A stretch of DNA of 64,000 bases from contig DEFM01000006.1 in assembly GCA_002350855.1 (NCBI GenBank), forward strand, positions 122,638 through 186,637, written 5' to 3'. The first letter of the stretch is position 1, and each line of letters starts with the position of its first letter. Shown here piece by piece: positions 9,704-18,480 of the stretch. Both the position numbers and the translations under genes were made by a program. The DNA is from Prevotellaceae bacterium UBA2852. Lineage in GTDB: Bacteria > Bacteroidota > Bacteroidia > Bacteroidales > Bacteroidaceae. The notes beneath the pieces were generated by a model, which saw nothing but the letters and a program-made list of their open reading frames with translations, did no database searches and had not been told where the DNA came from.

Positions 9704-10246
9704 TTAAAACTCCAGTTCCCCTTCGCGTTCTTTCTTGTAGTAGTCAGAGAGCAAGGCAAGAAACTGAGTAATGCTGTCCATAGCCTTCTTTGTATCCTCA
9801 CTCACGGGTTGACCTTTCAGTCTCAGCAGCATAAGTCCGTAGAGTGCGTCGAAGCAGTTCTCCAGCTCGTTTTTATCAGTAGTCTGTGAACGTTGGCGCA
9901 GTTCCACAATGAAAGGCAGAGCCTTGTAGTATGCAGCAGAATAGAAAGGATGCTTGGTGGAATGTAGCAGCTGGGTATGAAGGTCTGTGAGCAGAATGAT
10001 GATATTGCGGTTGATTTGCAGATGTCCTTTTTCTGCCACACCTTCGCCACGCATCATCTCTATAAGATTCTCATACCATTCGCGCATTTGTGCCTTAGCC
10101 TCACCGTCGAGTTGGAATTTCGAAAGATATGTAGTCTCCAGCTGGTCTATATCCAGTTTGTTGGCACGGATAATATCCTCTACCTGCCACATATATAATA
10201 GATATTCAGCGATATTCTGCTGTTTGAGTTTTTGAGCAATAATCAT
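9704..10246 (-). CDS. DUF4924 family protein
   Basis: 180 aa, cytoplasmic, almost entirely helical by composition, without signal or membrane segments. The start MIIAQKLKQQNIAEYLLYMWQ and the later HPFYSAAYYKALPFIVELR match the Bacteroidetes DUF4924 family as I remember it. No known function. It lies between a LysE-type exporter and rfbD, with 18 bp to rfbD, so co-transcription with rfbD and prfC is likely. Confidence 0.85.
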   Translation of the reverse strand: MIIAQKLKQQNIAEYLLYMWQVEDIIRANKLDIDQLETTYLSKFQLDGEAKAQMREWYENLIEMMRGEGVAEKGHLQINRNIIILLTDLHTQLLHSTKHPFYSAAYYKALPFIVELRQRSQTTDKNELENCFDALYGLMLLRLKGQPVSEDTKKAMDSITQFLALLSDYYKKEREGELEF

Positions 10247-10265
10247 ATTATGGAATTTCAGATTA

Positions 10266-10313
10266 ACGGCATTACGTTATGACGTTATAACGTTATACCG
10301 ATATAACGACATA
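10266..10313. repeat. 8-bp tandem array (ACGTTATA type), copy 1
   Basis: Six units in strict 8-bp phase: ACGGCATT, ACGTTATG, ACGTTATA, ACGTTATA, CCGATATA, ACGACATA. The core ATAACGTTAT is palindromic. A second array of the same type lies at 31953-32011. It fills the gap between the LysE-like and DUF4924 genes. Confidence 0.8.
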
Positions 10314-10336
10314 ATGAAAGGAAATACTCTTCCCCG

Positions 10337-11164
10337 TCAGAAGAATGTACAAATTGCGATGATGGCAGACACTGTCATCACTACTCCACCGATTATTCTA
10401 TTAATGATAAGAATACCCTTTTCGTCGAACTTGTTGCGGACCTTGCTTACGCACCATGTAAGCAGGAACCACCATGCCAATGCACCTACAATGATAAAAA
10501 GATAGCCAATGAATTGAGGTCCCGGGTTCGCCGGACGAATAAACGTAAACTGTCCGAACAGCGCCACAAAAAGGAATATGATAAGTGGATTGGAGAATGT
10601 TACCAGGAAACCTGTCATAAAGTTATTCATTATGGCAATACGGCTTTTGGCAGATTTCTTATGCTTTTCAGGCGTTAATTTATCGAGATGCTCACGAGTT
10701 ATCTTCTCAAATTGTGACTCAGGTACCTGGCGTTTGGCATTCTTATATTTCTTACCAGCTTTGATAGCCTGTCGTTCCACATCTTGCGCCATCTTAGCAT
10801 GAGTCTTTTTTGTGTTTGGATTAGTGCGGAATGTGAAGAATCCGAACATAAAAAGAAGTACGCAGCCTGCCACTCGTATCCAGAACGACAAAACAGGATT
10901 TTCTATGATACCAACCACCATGGACATACCATAACCCGTAATGAGAGCATAGATAATATCGCTCAATGCAGCTCCCACTCCTGTTGCAAAACCTATCCAA
11001 CGTCCACGGTTCAGGGTACGTTGAACACAAAGAATACCAACAGGACCCATTGGTGCAGATACCACAATTCCGATGATGGTACCTTTTACCATCATGTCAA
11101 GGAAACTGATATTATGCAGCCATTCCATGTCGCTTAAACCTGATAGGATATCGAGTAGATTCAT
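10337..11164 (-). CDS. LysE family exporter (translocator)
   Basis: 275 aa integral membrane protein. Around residues 28-55 is the family pattern GTIIGIVVSAPMGPVGILC followed by a charged turn (RTLNRGRWIGF). Further hydrophobic stretches give about six membrane segments. A Lys/Arg-rich cytoplasmic loop of about 50 residues (TKKTHAKMAQDVERQ to HKKSAKSR) splits segments 3 and 4 and is longer than in typical LysE/RhtB proteins. Predicted to export amino acids or similar small molecules across the inner membrane; substrate unknown. Confidence 0.85.
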   Translation of the reverse strand: MNLLDILSGLSDMEWLHNISFLDMMVKGTIIGIVVSAPMGPVGILCVQRTLNRGRWIGFATGVGAALSDIIYALITGYGMSMVVGIIENPVLSFWIRVAGCVLLFMFGFFTFRTNPNTKKTHAKMAQDVERQAIKAGKKYKNAKRQVPESQFEKITREHLDKLTPEKHKKSAKSRIAIMNNFMTGFLVTFSNPLIIFLFVALFGQFTFIRPANPGPQFIGYLFIIVGALAWWFLLTWCVSKVRNKFDEKGILIINRIIGGVVMTVSAIIAICTFF

Positions 11165-11228
11165 GGGCGGTTCTGTCTAAGGATTCTTCGGTATATCTAT
11201 GGTTTTAGTAAAACTATGAAAAATCTTG

Positions 11229-11648
11229 CTATTTATCTTTCTGCTTCACGAATATGCGGCGTTCGGAAATGACACCGTATTCTGTTGAGTCGTCAGGCAA
11301 AGAGATAATCAATGTATCCTCTTCACACTTTTCTATGCTGAAATACATATACTCTGTAGAGTCTGAAGGCATCTTGGCGAGAGTGCTGTCAGCATAAGAC
11401 CATACACCTTGCTCCGAGTCTTCGTCCTCAACCAATTTATAGGTAGAGTCATTACTGAAGGTATAGCATGATTCGCCAACGTTCTGGCTTGCATCCTCGT
11501 CTAACACTCCATCAATGCGGCTGTCTATTGCTGCCAGTTTCCACGTACCGACAAGATGCTTGCGCTTAAGCTCTGATTTACATGAAAATAATAAAGTCAT
11601 TGCCAACATCAGAATGGCAATGGTGCTAAATGTTGATTTTTTAATCAT
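11229..11648 (-). CDS. Small lipocalin-like lipoprotein
   Basis: 139 aa. The signal peptide ends in a lipobox, LLFSC (Cys23), so it is a lipoprotein. The segment LVGTWKLAAID followed by YTFSNDSTYKL and a later GVWSY resembles the GxW-type lipocalin-like domains common in Bacteroidales lipoproteins. Rich in Asp/Glu/Ser. Function unknown. It has its own -7 box 29 bp upstream. Confidence 0.75.
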   Translation of the reverse strand: MIKKSTFSTIAILMLAMTLLFSCKSELKRKHLVGTWKLAAIDSRIDGVLDEDASQNVGESCYTFSNDSTYKLVEDEDSEQGVWSYADSTLAKMPSDSTEYMYFSIEKCEEDTLIISLPDDSTEYGVISERRIFVKQKDK

Positions 11649-11676
11649 TTTGTCTGTCAGTTTTACAAACTGTCTG

Positions 11677-11684
11677 CAAAGTTA
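11677..11684 (-). promoter_or_regulatory. -7 element upstream of the small lipoprotein
   Basis: Reads TAACTTTG on the minus strand, a full match to TAnnTTTG, placed so that the leader is about 22 nt. No clear TTTG at -33. Confidence 0.5.
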
Positions 11685-11725
11685 GGCAAAAAAACTCATA
11701 TTCCCGTTATAAATGCACGAAAAAC

Positions 11726-12760
11726 TCATTCTGTCAGTTCCCCTGCCAACGATTTTGCCATATTAAGGCGTATCTGTTCAGGAGACAAATCTTGTCCGAG
11801 CAGCACCATGAGTTTGGTGATGGCGCACTCAACAGTCATATCGCTTCCACTCACCACACCTGCCAGTAACAGTTGTTGACCGGTTTCATAGATATTCATT
11901 TCCACGGTTCCGCGCTGGCATTGGGTAATGTTCACTACCACTTTCCCTTTTGCGGTCGCCTTGCTTATCGCATCGCAGAGCCAGGACACACGAGGAGCAT
12001 TGCCGCTTCCGAATGTGCGGAGAACTACGGCGTGAATATCGGGGAAGTTCAGCACATGTTCTATGATATCCGGTCTGATTCCAGGGAAAAGCGTAATCGC
12101 TATCACAGACTCATCCGTGACAGTATGTGTAATCAGTGGAGCACAGTTCAGTGGTTTTCTGATGATTTTGTCATCAAAATGGATATTGATTCCAGTCTCT
12201 GCAAGCGGAGGGCAGTTGTAAGAAGTGAAGGCATTGAAATTCTCCGCATTGCACTTGGTCACGCGGTTTCCACGATAGAGTTTCTGACCGAAGCACACAG
12301 TCACCTCAGGTACTCTCGGTCGTCCTTTCTCATCGCAGGCGGCAGCGAGTTCAATGGCATTTATCAGGTTTTCCTTTCCGTCAGTACGCAAGTGGCCAAT
12401 AGGCAACTGACTGCCTGTAAGGACGACCGGTTTGGCGAGGTTCTCAAGCATAAAGCTAAGCGCAGAGGCTGTGTATGCCATCGTATCCGTTCCGTGAAGA
12501 ATCACGAATCCGTCGTTGTCGTCATAGTTCCCTGCAATAAGCTCCACGAGACGTGCCCAGAGTTCAGGTCGCATGTCGCTCGAATCAATAGGCGGTTTGA
12601 ACTGATAACTATGTATGTCGTAGTCAAACTCCTTCAATTCAGGCACATGTTTCTGAAGGTGCTCGAAGTTATATGCTTCGAGACCTCCAGTTTCGGGATT
12701 ACGAATCATTCCTATCGTACCTCCCGTATAAATCACCATTACTCTTCTTCTATTCCACAT
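11726..12760 (-). CDS. ansA: Type I (cytoplasmic) L-asparaginase
   Basis: About 345 aa. Hydrolyses L-asparagine to aspartate and ammonia. The N-terminal catalytic motif YTGGTIGM holds the nucleophile Thr, and HGTDTMAYTASALSFML holds the second Thr-Asp-Lys triad region; order and spacing match E. coli AnsA. No signal peptide, so cytoplasmic. I chose the ATG at 12760 (MWNRRRVMVIYTGG) because it leaves about ten residues before YTGG as in AnsA. An ATG at 12796 would overlap the ROK gene by 47 bp and one at 12739 leaves only three residues. Either way the start overlaps or nearly overlaps the ROK stop, suggesting translational coupling. Confidence 0.93.
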   Translation of the reverse strand: MWNRRRVMVIYTGGTIGMIRNPETGGLEAYNFEHLQKHVPELKEFDYDIHSYQFKPPIDSSDMRPELWARLVELIAGNYDDNDGFVILHGTDTMAYTASALSFMLENLAKPVVLTGSQLPIGHLRTDGKENLINAIELAAACDEKGRPRVPEVTVCFGQKLYRGNRVTKCNAENFNAFTSYNCPPLAETGINIHFDDKIIRKPLNCAPLITHTVTDESVIAITLFPGIRPDIIEHVLNFPDIHAVVLRTFGSGNAPRVSWLCDAISKATAKGKVVVNITQCQRGTVEMNIYETGQQLLLAGVVSGSDMTVECAITKLMVLLGQDLSPEQIRLNMAKSLAGELTE

Positions 12761-13721
12761 CCCATCCGAGTGCGCTGGCACCGAGAACTGCAGCATTGCT
12801 GTTCATAAGTCCAGATACCAGGAATTTAGCCTTACCCTTGAATATCGGCATCACGTGTGCGTTGTATGCTTCTTCAATTGGTTTCATAATCAGATCACCG
12901 GCCTTCGTAAGTCCGCCGAAGAAGATAAATGCTTCAGGTGACGAGAATGCTGCAAAGTCTGCACAAGCCTCTCCCAGCATCTTTCCTGTGAAATCAAATA
13001 TCTCTTTCGCAACCGCATCGCCTTTTCCTGCAGCGATAGACACATCGAAGGAAGTGATTTTATCTGCTTCCATCTCTCGCAGCAAGCTTGGGCGGTCAGT
13101 GTTTGCAAGTATTTCGCGAGCTGTACGTGCCACACCTGTTGCCGAGCAGTATGCTTCAAGACAGCCGGTTCGTCCACAACCGCAGGTGCGTCCTTCCTTT
13201 CCACGAACCATTGTCACGTGGCCGAGTTCGCCTGCAAATCCGTCGTGGCCATATACCATCTGTCCATTGATAACGATACCGCTGCCAACTCCAGTACCGA
13301 GCGTGATTACAATGAAGTTCTTCATTCCTCGTGCCACACCGTATATCATCTCACCCATCGCTGCTGCATTTGCATCATTAGTCATTGCAACGGGAATTCC
13401 CAGAGCCTTGCTGAACATATCTGCAAGAGGCACGATACCTTTCCAAGGCAGGTTTGGTGCATGTTCTATGGCTCCGGAATAGAAATTGGCATTAGGAGCG
13501 CCTATTCCCATTGCCTTCACGTTTTCTATACCTCCGACTTGCTGCAAAAGCGGTTGCAGGCAAGCTACACCGGCTTCAACAAAAGCTTCAGCTGTAAGAT
13601 ATTCCTGTGTACGTATTGAGTCGAAGCACATTACCTCGCCTCGCTGATTTACAATTCCAAATACGGTGTTAGTACCACCCAGGTCTACACCGATAACGTA
13701 AGGTTTCACTTCGTTATTCAT
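12750..13721 (-). CDS. ROK family sugar kinase (glucokinase-like)
   Basis: 323 aa. The ATP-binding motif GVDLGGTNTVFGIV is at residues 10-23. LGTGVGSGIVINGQ is the second phosphate motif, and the ROK zinc signature CGCGRTGCLEAYCS follows near the middle. Predicted to phosphorylate glucose or another hexose or amino-hexose at the expense of ATP; substrate cannot be fixed by sequence. No helix-turn-helix is present, so it is a kinase rather than a ROK repressor. Consensus promoter directly upstream; ansA overlaps its 3' end. Confidence 0.92.
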   Translation of the reverse strand: MNNEVKPYVIGVDLGGTNTVFGIVNQRGEVMCFDSIRTQEYLTAEAFVEAGVACLQPLLQQVGGIENVKAMGIGAPNANFYSGAIEHAPNLPWKGIVPLADMFSKALGIPVAMTNDANAAAMGEMIYGVARGMKNFIVITLGTGVGSGIVINGQMVYGHDGFAGELGHVTMVRGKEGRTCGCGRTGCLEAYCSATGVARTAREILANTDRPSLLREMEADKITSFDVSIAAGKGDAVAKEIFDFTGKMLGEACADFAAFSSPEAFIFFGGLTKAGDLIMKPIEEAYNAHVMPIFKGKAKFLVSGLMNSNAAVLGASALGWDVE

Positions 13722-13755
13722 AGGTTTTTAGTTAGTAAGTATTTGAGTATTTTTG

Positions 13756-13786
13756 CAAATTTACAACAATCGTTGAGACGTACAAA
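13756..13786 (-). promoter_or_regulatory. Promoter of the ROK kinase / ansA unit
   Basis: On the minus strand TTTG (13783-13786), 19-bp spacer, TAAATTTG (13756-13763): a perfect Bacteroidetes promoter, with a leader of about 27 nt. Confidence 0.8.
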
Positions 13787-13878
13787 ATAACAAGGGGAAA
13801 AATTGCAAGCTTTTATTTTTTTTCAATCGCAGCATAAAAAAATCGCACATTATCTATATAAGTAAAAAGAATTTTGCA

Positions 13879-13886
13879 TAACTTTG
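13879..13886 (+). promoter_or_regulatory. -7 element of the flotillin operon
   Basis: TAACTTTG matches TAnnTTTG and lies 39 bp before the ATG at 13926. No TTTG at the expected -33 position, so the promoter may be weak or activator-dependent. Confidence 0.5.
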
Positions 13887-13925
13887 CCCTACTTAGGCGT
13901 AAGCCGGTTTAAGAATTTTATTATT

Positions 13926-14528
13926 ATGTTCGAATCATTTGCAAATTGGTACACAGGCATGGATTCCATGCAACAGGTATTTTGGGGCTGCGCTCTCGTA
14001 GCATCCCTGGTATTCGTTATTCAGATGGTCCTTACCATGATAGGTATGGACGGTCACGATGTTGACACAAGTTTTGACGTTGCCGATTTTGGTGACACCG
14101 ATGCCGACACTATGGATGCAGGCGGTGGACTTTCGCTTTTCAGCATACGCAATCTCATCAATTTCCTCCTCGGTTTCGGTTGGGCAGGAGTAAGTCTGCA
14201 CAAAAACATCGGCAACAACATACTTCTGCTGATTGCAAGCATCGCAGTAGGCTGCTTCTTCGTATGGATGTTCTTCTACATCCGCAAGCAGACACGCAAG
14301 CTCGAAGCCAATGGAGCCTTCAACATCAAGAACTGTATGGGACGCACTGCCAATGTATACCTGCGTATTCCTGAGAAAGGTGAAGGCAAGGGAAAGGTTC
14401 AGATTTCCGTCAACGGTGCTTTCCACGAACTCGATGCCATCACCGACGGCGAAGCCATTACCACAGGTCAGAAAGTACGCATCACAGAGGTTATCGACGG
14501 AGAGACCCTCCGCGTAGAGAAAATGTAA
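13926..14528 (+). CDS. NfeD/YuaF-like membrane protein
   Basis: 200 aa from the ATG at 13926. An in-frame upstream start at 13884 would fall inside the -7 box and is rejected. One membrane segment (about 18-40), an Asp-rich loop (DVDTSFDVADFGDTDAD), two more segments (about 78-120), then a C-terminal soluble OB-fold-like domain (about 130-200) beginning CMGRTANVYLRI. This is the layout of NfeD-type partners of flotillins (YuaF with FloT in Bacillus), and a flotillin gene follows 33 bp downstream. Likely helps organise membrane microdomains. An inference from family and neighbour. Confidence 0.8.
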   Translation: MFESFANWYTGMDSMQQVFWGCALVASLVFVIQMVLTMIGMDGHDVDTSFDVADFGDTDADTMDAGGGLSLFSIRNLINFLLGFGWAGVSLHKNIGNNILLLIASIAVGCFFVWMFFYIRKQTRKLEANGAFNIKNCMGRTANVYLRIPEKGEGKGKVQISVNGAFHELDAITDGEAITTGQKVRITEVIDGETLRVEKM

Positions 14529-14561
14529 ATAACTATTAACCCCTAATAACACTAAAGTCTT

Positions 14562-15941
14562 ATGATGGAGCACATGTATCTGATTATTGCCATAGTAGTA
14601 GTGGCAATTTTCCTGTTTGTTTCAATAATCAATCGTTATCGTCGCTGCCCTTCCGACAAGATTCTTGTCATCTACGGAAGTAAGAGCAACAAATCCAGTG
14701 CAAGATGCGTGCATGGTGGTGGTGCCTTCGTTTGGCCTATCATCGAGGACTATGCATATCTGTCACTTACTCCTATCAGCATCGATGCCAACCTCACCAA
14801 TGCACTTTCCCGTCAAAACATCCGCGTGGACGTGCCTTCACGTTTCACCGTAGGTATCTCTACCGATCCTGAGTCCATGAACGCTGCAGCAGAACGACTG
14901 CTCGGACTGACTCCAGGACAGATTCAGGAACTCGCCCGCGATATCCTCTTCGGTCAGTTGCGTCTTGTTATCGCAACCATGAGCATTGAGGAACTCAACA
15001 ACGACCGTGACAAATTCCTTGAGAGCATTTCTGCCAACGTAGAAGTGGAACTCAAGAAAATCGGTCTCCGTCTTATCAACGTGAACGTAACCGACATCAA
15101 GGACGAGAGCGGTTATATCGAAGCCCTCGGTCGTGAAGCAGCTGCGAAGGCTATCAACGAAGCAAAGGTTCGTGTGGCTGAGCAGGACAAAGTCGGTGAA
15201 ATCGGTAAGGCTGAAGCAGTCCGTGAAACCCGTATCCGTACAGCTGAAGCCAACGCTACAGCCGTTAAGGGTGAGAACCAGGCTAAGGTTGAAATCGCAG
15301 TCAGTGATGCCGACCGCCGTGAGAAAGAGGCTGAAGCTCAGCGCAAGGCAACAGCTGCAGAGCGTGTACAACAGGCTAAGGCTCAGCAGGAAGCATACGC
15401 TGCTGAATGTGAGGCAGAAAATGCACGTGCAGAACGTGAGCAGGCTACTCAGAAAGCCAACATCCTCGTGCCACAGGAAATCGAAAAGCAACGTCGTATC
15501 ATTGAGGCAGAGGCAGAGGCAGAAAAGGTACGTGTAAATGCGAAAGGTGAAGCCGACGCAATCTTCGCACGTATGGAAGCAGAGGCAAAAGGTCTCTACG
15601 AAGTACTCACCAAGCAGGCACAAGGTTACGACAAGATGGTTCAGGCTGCCGGTGGCGACGCCAACAAGGCATATATGCTCCTCTTGCTCGAGAAGTTGCC
15701 AGAACTCGTCAAGACTCAGGTAGAGGCAGTGAAGGGCATCAACATCGACCACGTTACTGTCTGGGACGGTGGCAACAGTGCCGACGGCAAAGGTTCAACA
15801 GCCAACTTCCTTAGCGGACTCATGAAGTCTGTTCCTCCTCTCAACGAACTCTTCGACATGGCAGGACTTAGTCTTCCAGAATATCTTGCAAAGAAAAAGA
15901 CTACAGAACCAACCATCGAAGTTACAGCTACAGAAGAGTAA
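14562..15941 (+). CDS. Flotillin family protein (SPFH/band 7)
   Basis: 459 aa. One N-terminal membrane anchor (about 5-24), then the SPFH domain (about 30-200: RCPSDKILVIYG, FTVGISTDPE, GQIQELARDILFGQLR). A long Ala/Glu/Lys-rich coiled coil runs from about 205 to 350 with the EAxAEAE-type repeats of flotillins. The C-terminal segment GGDANKAYMLLLLEKLPEL is typical of the YuaG/FloT group. Scaffold of membrane microdomains that influences fluidity and protein clustering. Paired with the NfeD-like gene just upstream. Confidence 0.93.
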   Translation: MMEHMYLIIAIVVVAIFLFVSIINRYRRCPSDKILVIYGSKSNKSSARCVHGGGAFVWPIIEDYAYLSLTPISIDANLTNALSRQNIRVDVPSRFTVGISTDPESMNAAAERLLGLTPGQIQELARDILFGQLRLVIATMSIEELNNDRDKFLESISANVEVELKKIGLRLINVNVTDIKDESGYIEALGREAAAKAINEAKVRVAEQDKVGEIGKAEAVRETRIRTAEANATAVKGENQAKVEIAVSDADRREKEAEAQRKATAAERVQQAKAQQEAYAAECEAENARAEREQATQKANILVPQEIEKQRRIIEAEAEAEKVRVNAKGEADAIFARMEAEAKGLYEVLTKQAQGYDKMVQAAGGDANKAYMLLLLEKLPELVKTQVEAVKGINIDHVTVWDGGNSADGKGSTANFLSGLMKSVPPLNELFDMAGLSLPEYLAKKKTTEPTIEVTATEE

Positions 15942-15979
15942 AGAATTATACATTATTAATTAAATAATATAAGCCACCT

Positions 15980-16020
15980 AACTACTCCCAGCCCTTGGGA
16001 GGGAGAGGAGGAGGGTCTTC
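15980..16020 (+). repeat. Dispersed palindromic element, copy 3
   Basis: AACTACTCCCAGCCCTTGGG then AGGGAGAGGAGGAGGGTCTTC. It ends 4 bp before the ATG of the Sua5-like gene and forms its whole leader; the last codons of the element are in frame with that gene. Confidence 0.82.
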
Positions 16021-16024
16021 TATT

Positions 16025-16588
16025 ATGTTAGCAGACGAAGTTAAGAAAGCTATTGAAGTGATGAAGCAGGGAGGGGTAATTCTCTACCCTACCGACACAG
16101 TGTGGGGAATCGGTTGCGATGCCACGAATCCCGAAGCTGTGAAACGAGTATATGAGCTGAAGCAGCGCGACGATTCCAAGGCACTCATCTGTCTTGTTGA
16201 CAGTGCCGACCGTCTGGCACGTTACGTTCGTAACGTACCCAATGTCGTTTGGGACATGGTGGAACTCACCACCACGCCCCTTACGGTCATCTACGAGCAT
16301 GCCATCGGTTTGGCTCCCAACCTCATTGCTGAGGACGGTAGCGTGGGCATTCGCATCACAGCCGAGGAGTTTTCTCATGAACTCTGCTACCGTTTCCAGA
16401 AACCCATCGTTTCCACGAGTGCAAACATCAGCGGAGAACCCACTCCCCGCACGTTTAGCGAAATCACAGAAGAGCTGAAGGCTTCTGTTGACTACGTTGT
16501 CCGTTACAACCAGCGTAGCAAGGAGCGCCATCAGCCCTCAAAAATAATCAAGGTTAAGGGAAACGGAGAATTCGAAATAATAAGGTAA
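16025..16588 (+). CDS. Sua5/YciO/YrdC family protein (threonylcarbamoyl-AMP synthase-like)
   Basis: 188 aa from the ATG at 16025. GGVILYPTDTVWGIGCDATN is the conserved N-terminal KxR/SxN-type nucleotide site region, and the C-terminal PIVSTSANISGEPTP is the second signature. Sua5/TsaC makes threonylcarbamoyl-AMP from Thr, bicarbonate and ATP for t6A37 tRNA modification; YciO relatives look similar, so the assignment is to the family. An upstream TTG at 15995 would start inside the palindromic element (GGRGGGSSI) and is not believed. The stop is 2 bp before the ClC gene. Confidence 0.9.
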   Translation: MLADEVKKAIEVMKQGGVILYPTDTVWGIGCDATNPEAVKRVYELKQRDDSKALICLVDSADRLARYVRNVPNVVWDMVELTTTPLTVIYEHAIGLAPNLIAEDGSVGIRITAEEFSHELCYRFQKPIVSTSANISGEPTPRTFSEITEELKASVDYVVRYNQRSKERHQPSKIIKVKGNGEFEIIR

Positions 16589-16590
16589 AG

Positions 16591-18402
16591 ATGCGACAGG
16601 AAATAAGACGCAAGAAAGTCATATTTTACAACAGAATCACAAATTGGCTCAAGGGCGACAGACCGACACGTCATGTTGTTCTTGTCCTGAGCCTTGTAGT
16701 TGGTGTCTGCACAGGTTTGGCTGCCTTCGTCCTTAAGTTTCTCGTAGAGGAGATCAAGACCATCTTTGTTGGAGGAATCGATGCCAACGACATGAAATGG
16801 CTTTTCCTTGTCTTACCTGCCGTCGGCATCCTGCTCACCTCCATCTTTGTCCGTCGTGTAGTTCGTGACGACATAAGCCACGGAGTAACAAAAATCCTCT
16901 ATGCCATCAGCCGCAAGCGCGCCCGTATCAAGTCTCACAACCGTTGGTCAAGCATCGTGGCCAGTGCCATTACCATCGGATTCGGTGGTAGTGTCGGAGC
17001 CGAGGCACCTATTGTGCTTACCGGTAGTGCTTTCGGATCGTACTTCGGCAAGCGGTTCCATTTGCCGCCTAAGACCATCATGCTGCTGGTAGGATGCGGT
17101 GCAGCGGGAGCAGTGGCAGGCATCTTCAAGGCACCTATAGCCGGACTTATGTTCGTGATAGAAGTGCTGATGCTCGACCTCAACATGGCTTCGCTCCTGC
17201 CGTTGCTTATCACCAGCATTACTTCCGTTTGTGTAAGCTATGCCCTCTACGGAACCCAGTCGATGTTCAACTTCACCGTTGAGAAATCCTTCACCATCGA
17301 CATTGTTCCTGTCTGCATACTCCTCGGAGTTGCCTGCGGACTTGTCTCGCTCTACTTTACCCGCACCATGAACTGGTTCGAACGCCTGTTCGTGTGGCTG
17401 AGGCGTCCATGGCGCAGATTCCTCCTCGGCGCAGGAGTGCTCGGCATCCTCATCTACTTCTTCCCTGCCCTCTACGGTGAAGGTTACGACGTAATCGGAC
17501 AACTGCTCGGGAACATATCACCCGATGATATCTTAGACCGCACTTTCTTCTCCGGTGGAGGAATGCAGATGCTGATTCTCTACCTCACTCTGGTGCTTTT
17601 CGCCAAGGTCTTTGCTTCTACAGCCACCAACGGAGGTGGCGGTTGCGGTGGAGTATTCGCACCAAGCCTTTTCGTCGGTGCTTTGTCTGGATTCGTCTTT
17701 GCAACCATCTGGAACCAATCTCTGTCGCTCCACATGGGTATGGCAGGATATGTTCTTCCAGCCAACTGTGTACTCTACGGCATGGCTGGAGTTATGTCGG
17801 GAGTGATGCATGCTCCTCTCACAGGAATCTTCCTCATTGCGGAGCTTACGGGCGGTTATCAGTTACTCGTTCCGCTGATGATTGTAGCAGCTGTCAGCTA
17901 CCTCACCATTATTGTCTTTGAGCCTCACAGCATTTATGCCATGCGACTGGCACGACGCGGAGAACTCCTTACCCACAACAAGGATGCAGCCATCCTCACC
18001 GTGCTGCATCTCGGATCACTCCTTGAGAAGAACTTCGTCCGTGTCAACAACAACTGGGATTTGGAGAAGATTGTCCTGGCGATAGAAAAGTCACGGCGCA
18101 ACATCTTCCCCGTTGTCGACGACGATGGGAAGTTGATTGGTATCATGTATCTTGACTCAGTTCGCAAATATATGTTCCGCAGCGAGTTATATCACAAATA
18201 TACAGTTGCGAACTTCATGCAAGATCCACCTGCAATCCTCACTACTGCAGACACACTCAAGGTCGCAGCAGAGAAATTCGACGAAACTCAGGCATGGAAC
18301 CTCCCCGTAGTCGATGAATCAGGTCGCTTCATCGGCTTCATCTCCCGCTCCGGCCTCTTCAACTCCTACCGCCGCACCCTCCTCAACTTCACAGCGGAAT
18401 AA
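16591..18402 (+). CDS. ClC-family chloride channel with two CBS domains
   Basis: 603 aa. Ten or more membrane segments (about 30-430), then two cytoplasmic CBS domains (about 470-600). ClC motifs: DISHGVTKI in place of GSGIP, GGSVGAEAP (132-140) with the gating Glu138, and GGGCGGVFAPSLFVGA. At the position of the proton glutamate of Cl-/H+ antiporters (E. coli Glu203) the sequence reads IEV (Glu191-Val192), as in channel-type ClCs, so uncoupled anion conduction is plausible. CBS domains may sense nucleotides. Two bp downstream of the Sua5-like gene; same operon. Confidence 0.93.
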   Translation: MRQEIRRKKVIFYNRITNWLKGDRPTRHVVLVLSLVVGVCTGLAAFVLKFLVEEIKTIFVGGIDANDMKWLFLVLPAVGILLTSIFVRRVVRDDISHGVTKILYAISRKRARIKSHNRWSSIVASAITIGFGGSVGAEAPIVLTGSAFGSYFGKRFHLPPKTIMLLVGCGAAGAVAGIFKAPIAGLMFVIEVLMLDLNMASLLPLLITSITSVCVSYALYGTQSMFNFTVEKSFTIDIVPVCILLGVACGLVSLYFTRTMNWFERLFVWLRRPWRRFLLGAGVLGILIYFFPALYGEGYDVIGQLLGNISPDDILDRTFFSGGGMQMLILYLTLVLFAKVFASTATNGGGGCGGVFAPSLFVGALSGFVFATIWNQSLSLHMGMAGYVLPANCVLYGMAGVMSGVMHAPLTGIFLIAELTGGYQLLVPLMIVAAVSYLTIIVFEPHSIYAMRLARRGELLTHNKDAAILTVLHLGSLLEKNFVRVNNNWDLEKIVLAIEKSRRNIFPVVDDDGKLIGIMYLDSVRKYMFRSELYHKYTVANFMQDPPAILTTADTLKVAAEKFDETQAWNLPVVDESGRFIGFISRSGLFNSYRRTLLNFTAE

Positions 18403-18436
18403 ACATCGTACTACGTACTAAGATTACAATGTTTTT

Positions 18437-18467
18437 TTTGATTATTTGTAAATAATAATTATCTTTG
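18437..18467 (+). promoter_or_regulatory. Promoter of the MntA/HepT pair
   Basis: TTTG (18437-18440), 19-bp spacer, TATCTTTG (18460-18467). The predicted start is only about 7 nt before the mntA ATG, so the mRNA is nearly leaderless. Confidence 0.7.
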
Positions 18468-18480
18468 CAAAAATTAAAGT

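Noticed and set aside
11873..12808. 311-codon open frame opposite ansA
   Set aside because: Antisense shadow of conserved asparaginase motifs.
14838..15752. Long open frame opposite the flotillin gene (304 codons, Cys/Leu-rich)
   Set aside because: A shadow of the Ala/Glu/Lys-rich coiled-coil codons; no family features, and the plus-strand protein is certain.
15995..16024. TTG start of the Sua5-like gene inside the palindromic element
   Set aside because: Would add GGRGGGSSI, absent from the family; the ATG at 16025 gives a normal N-terminus.
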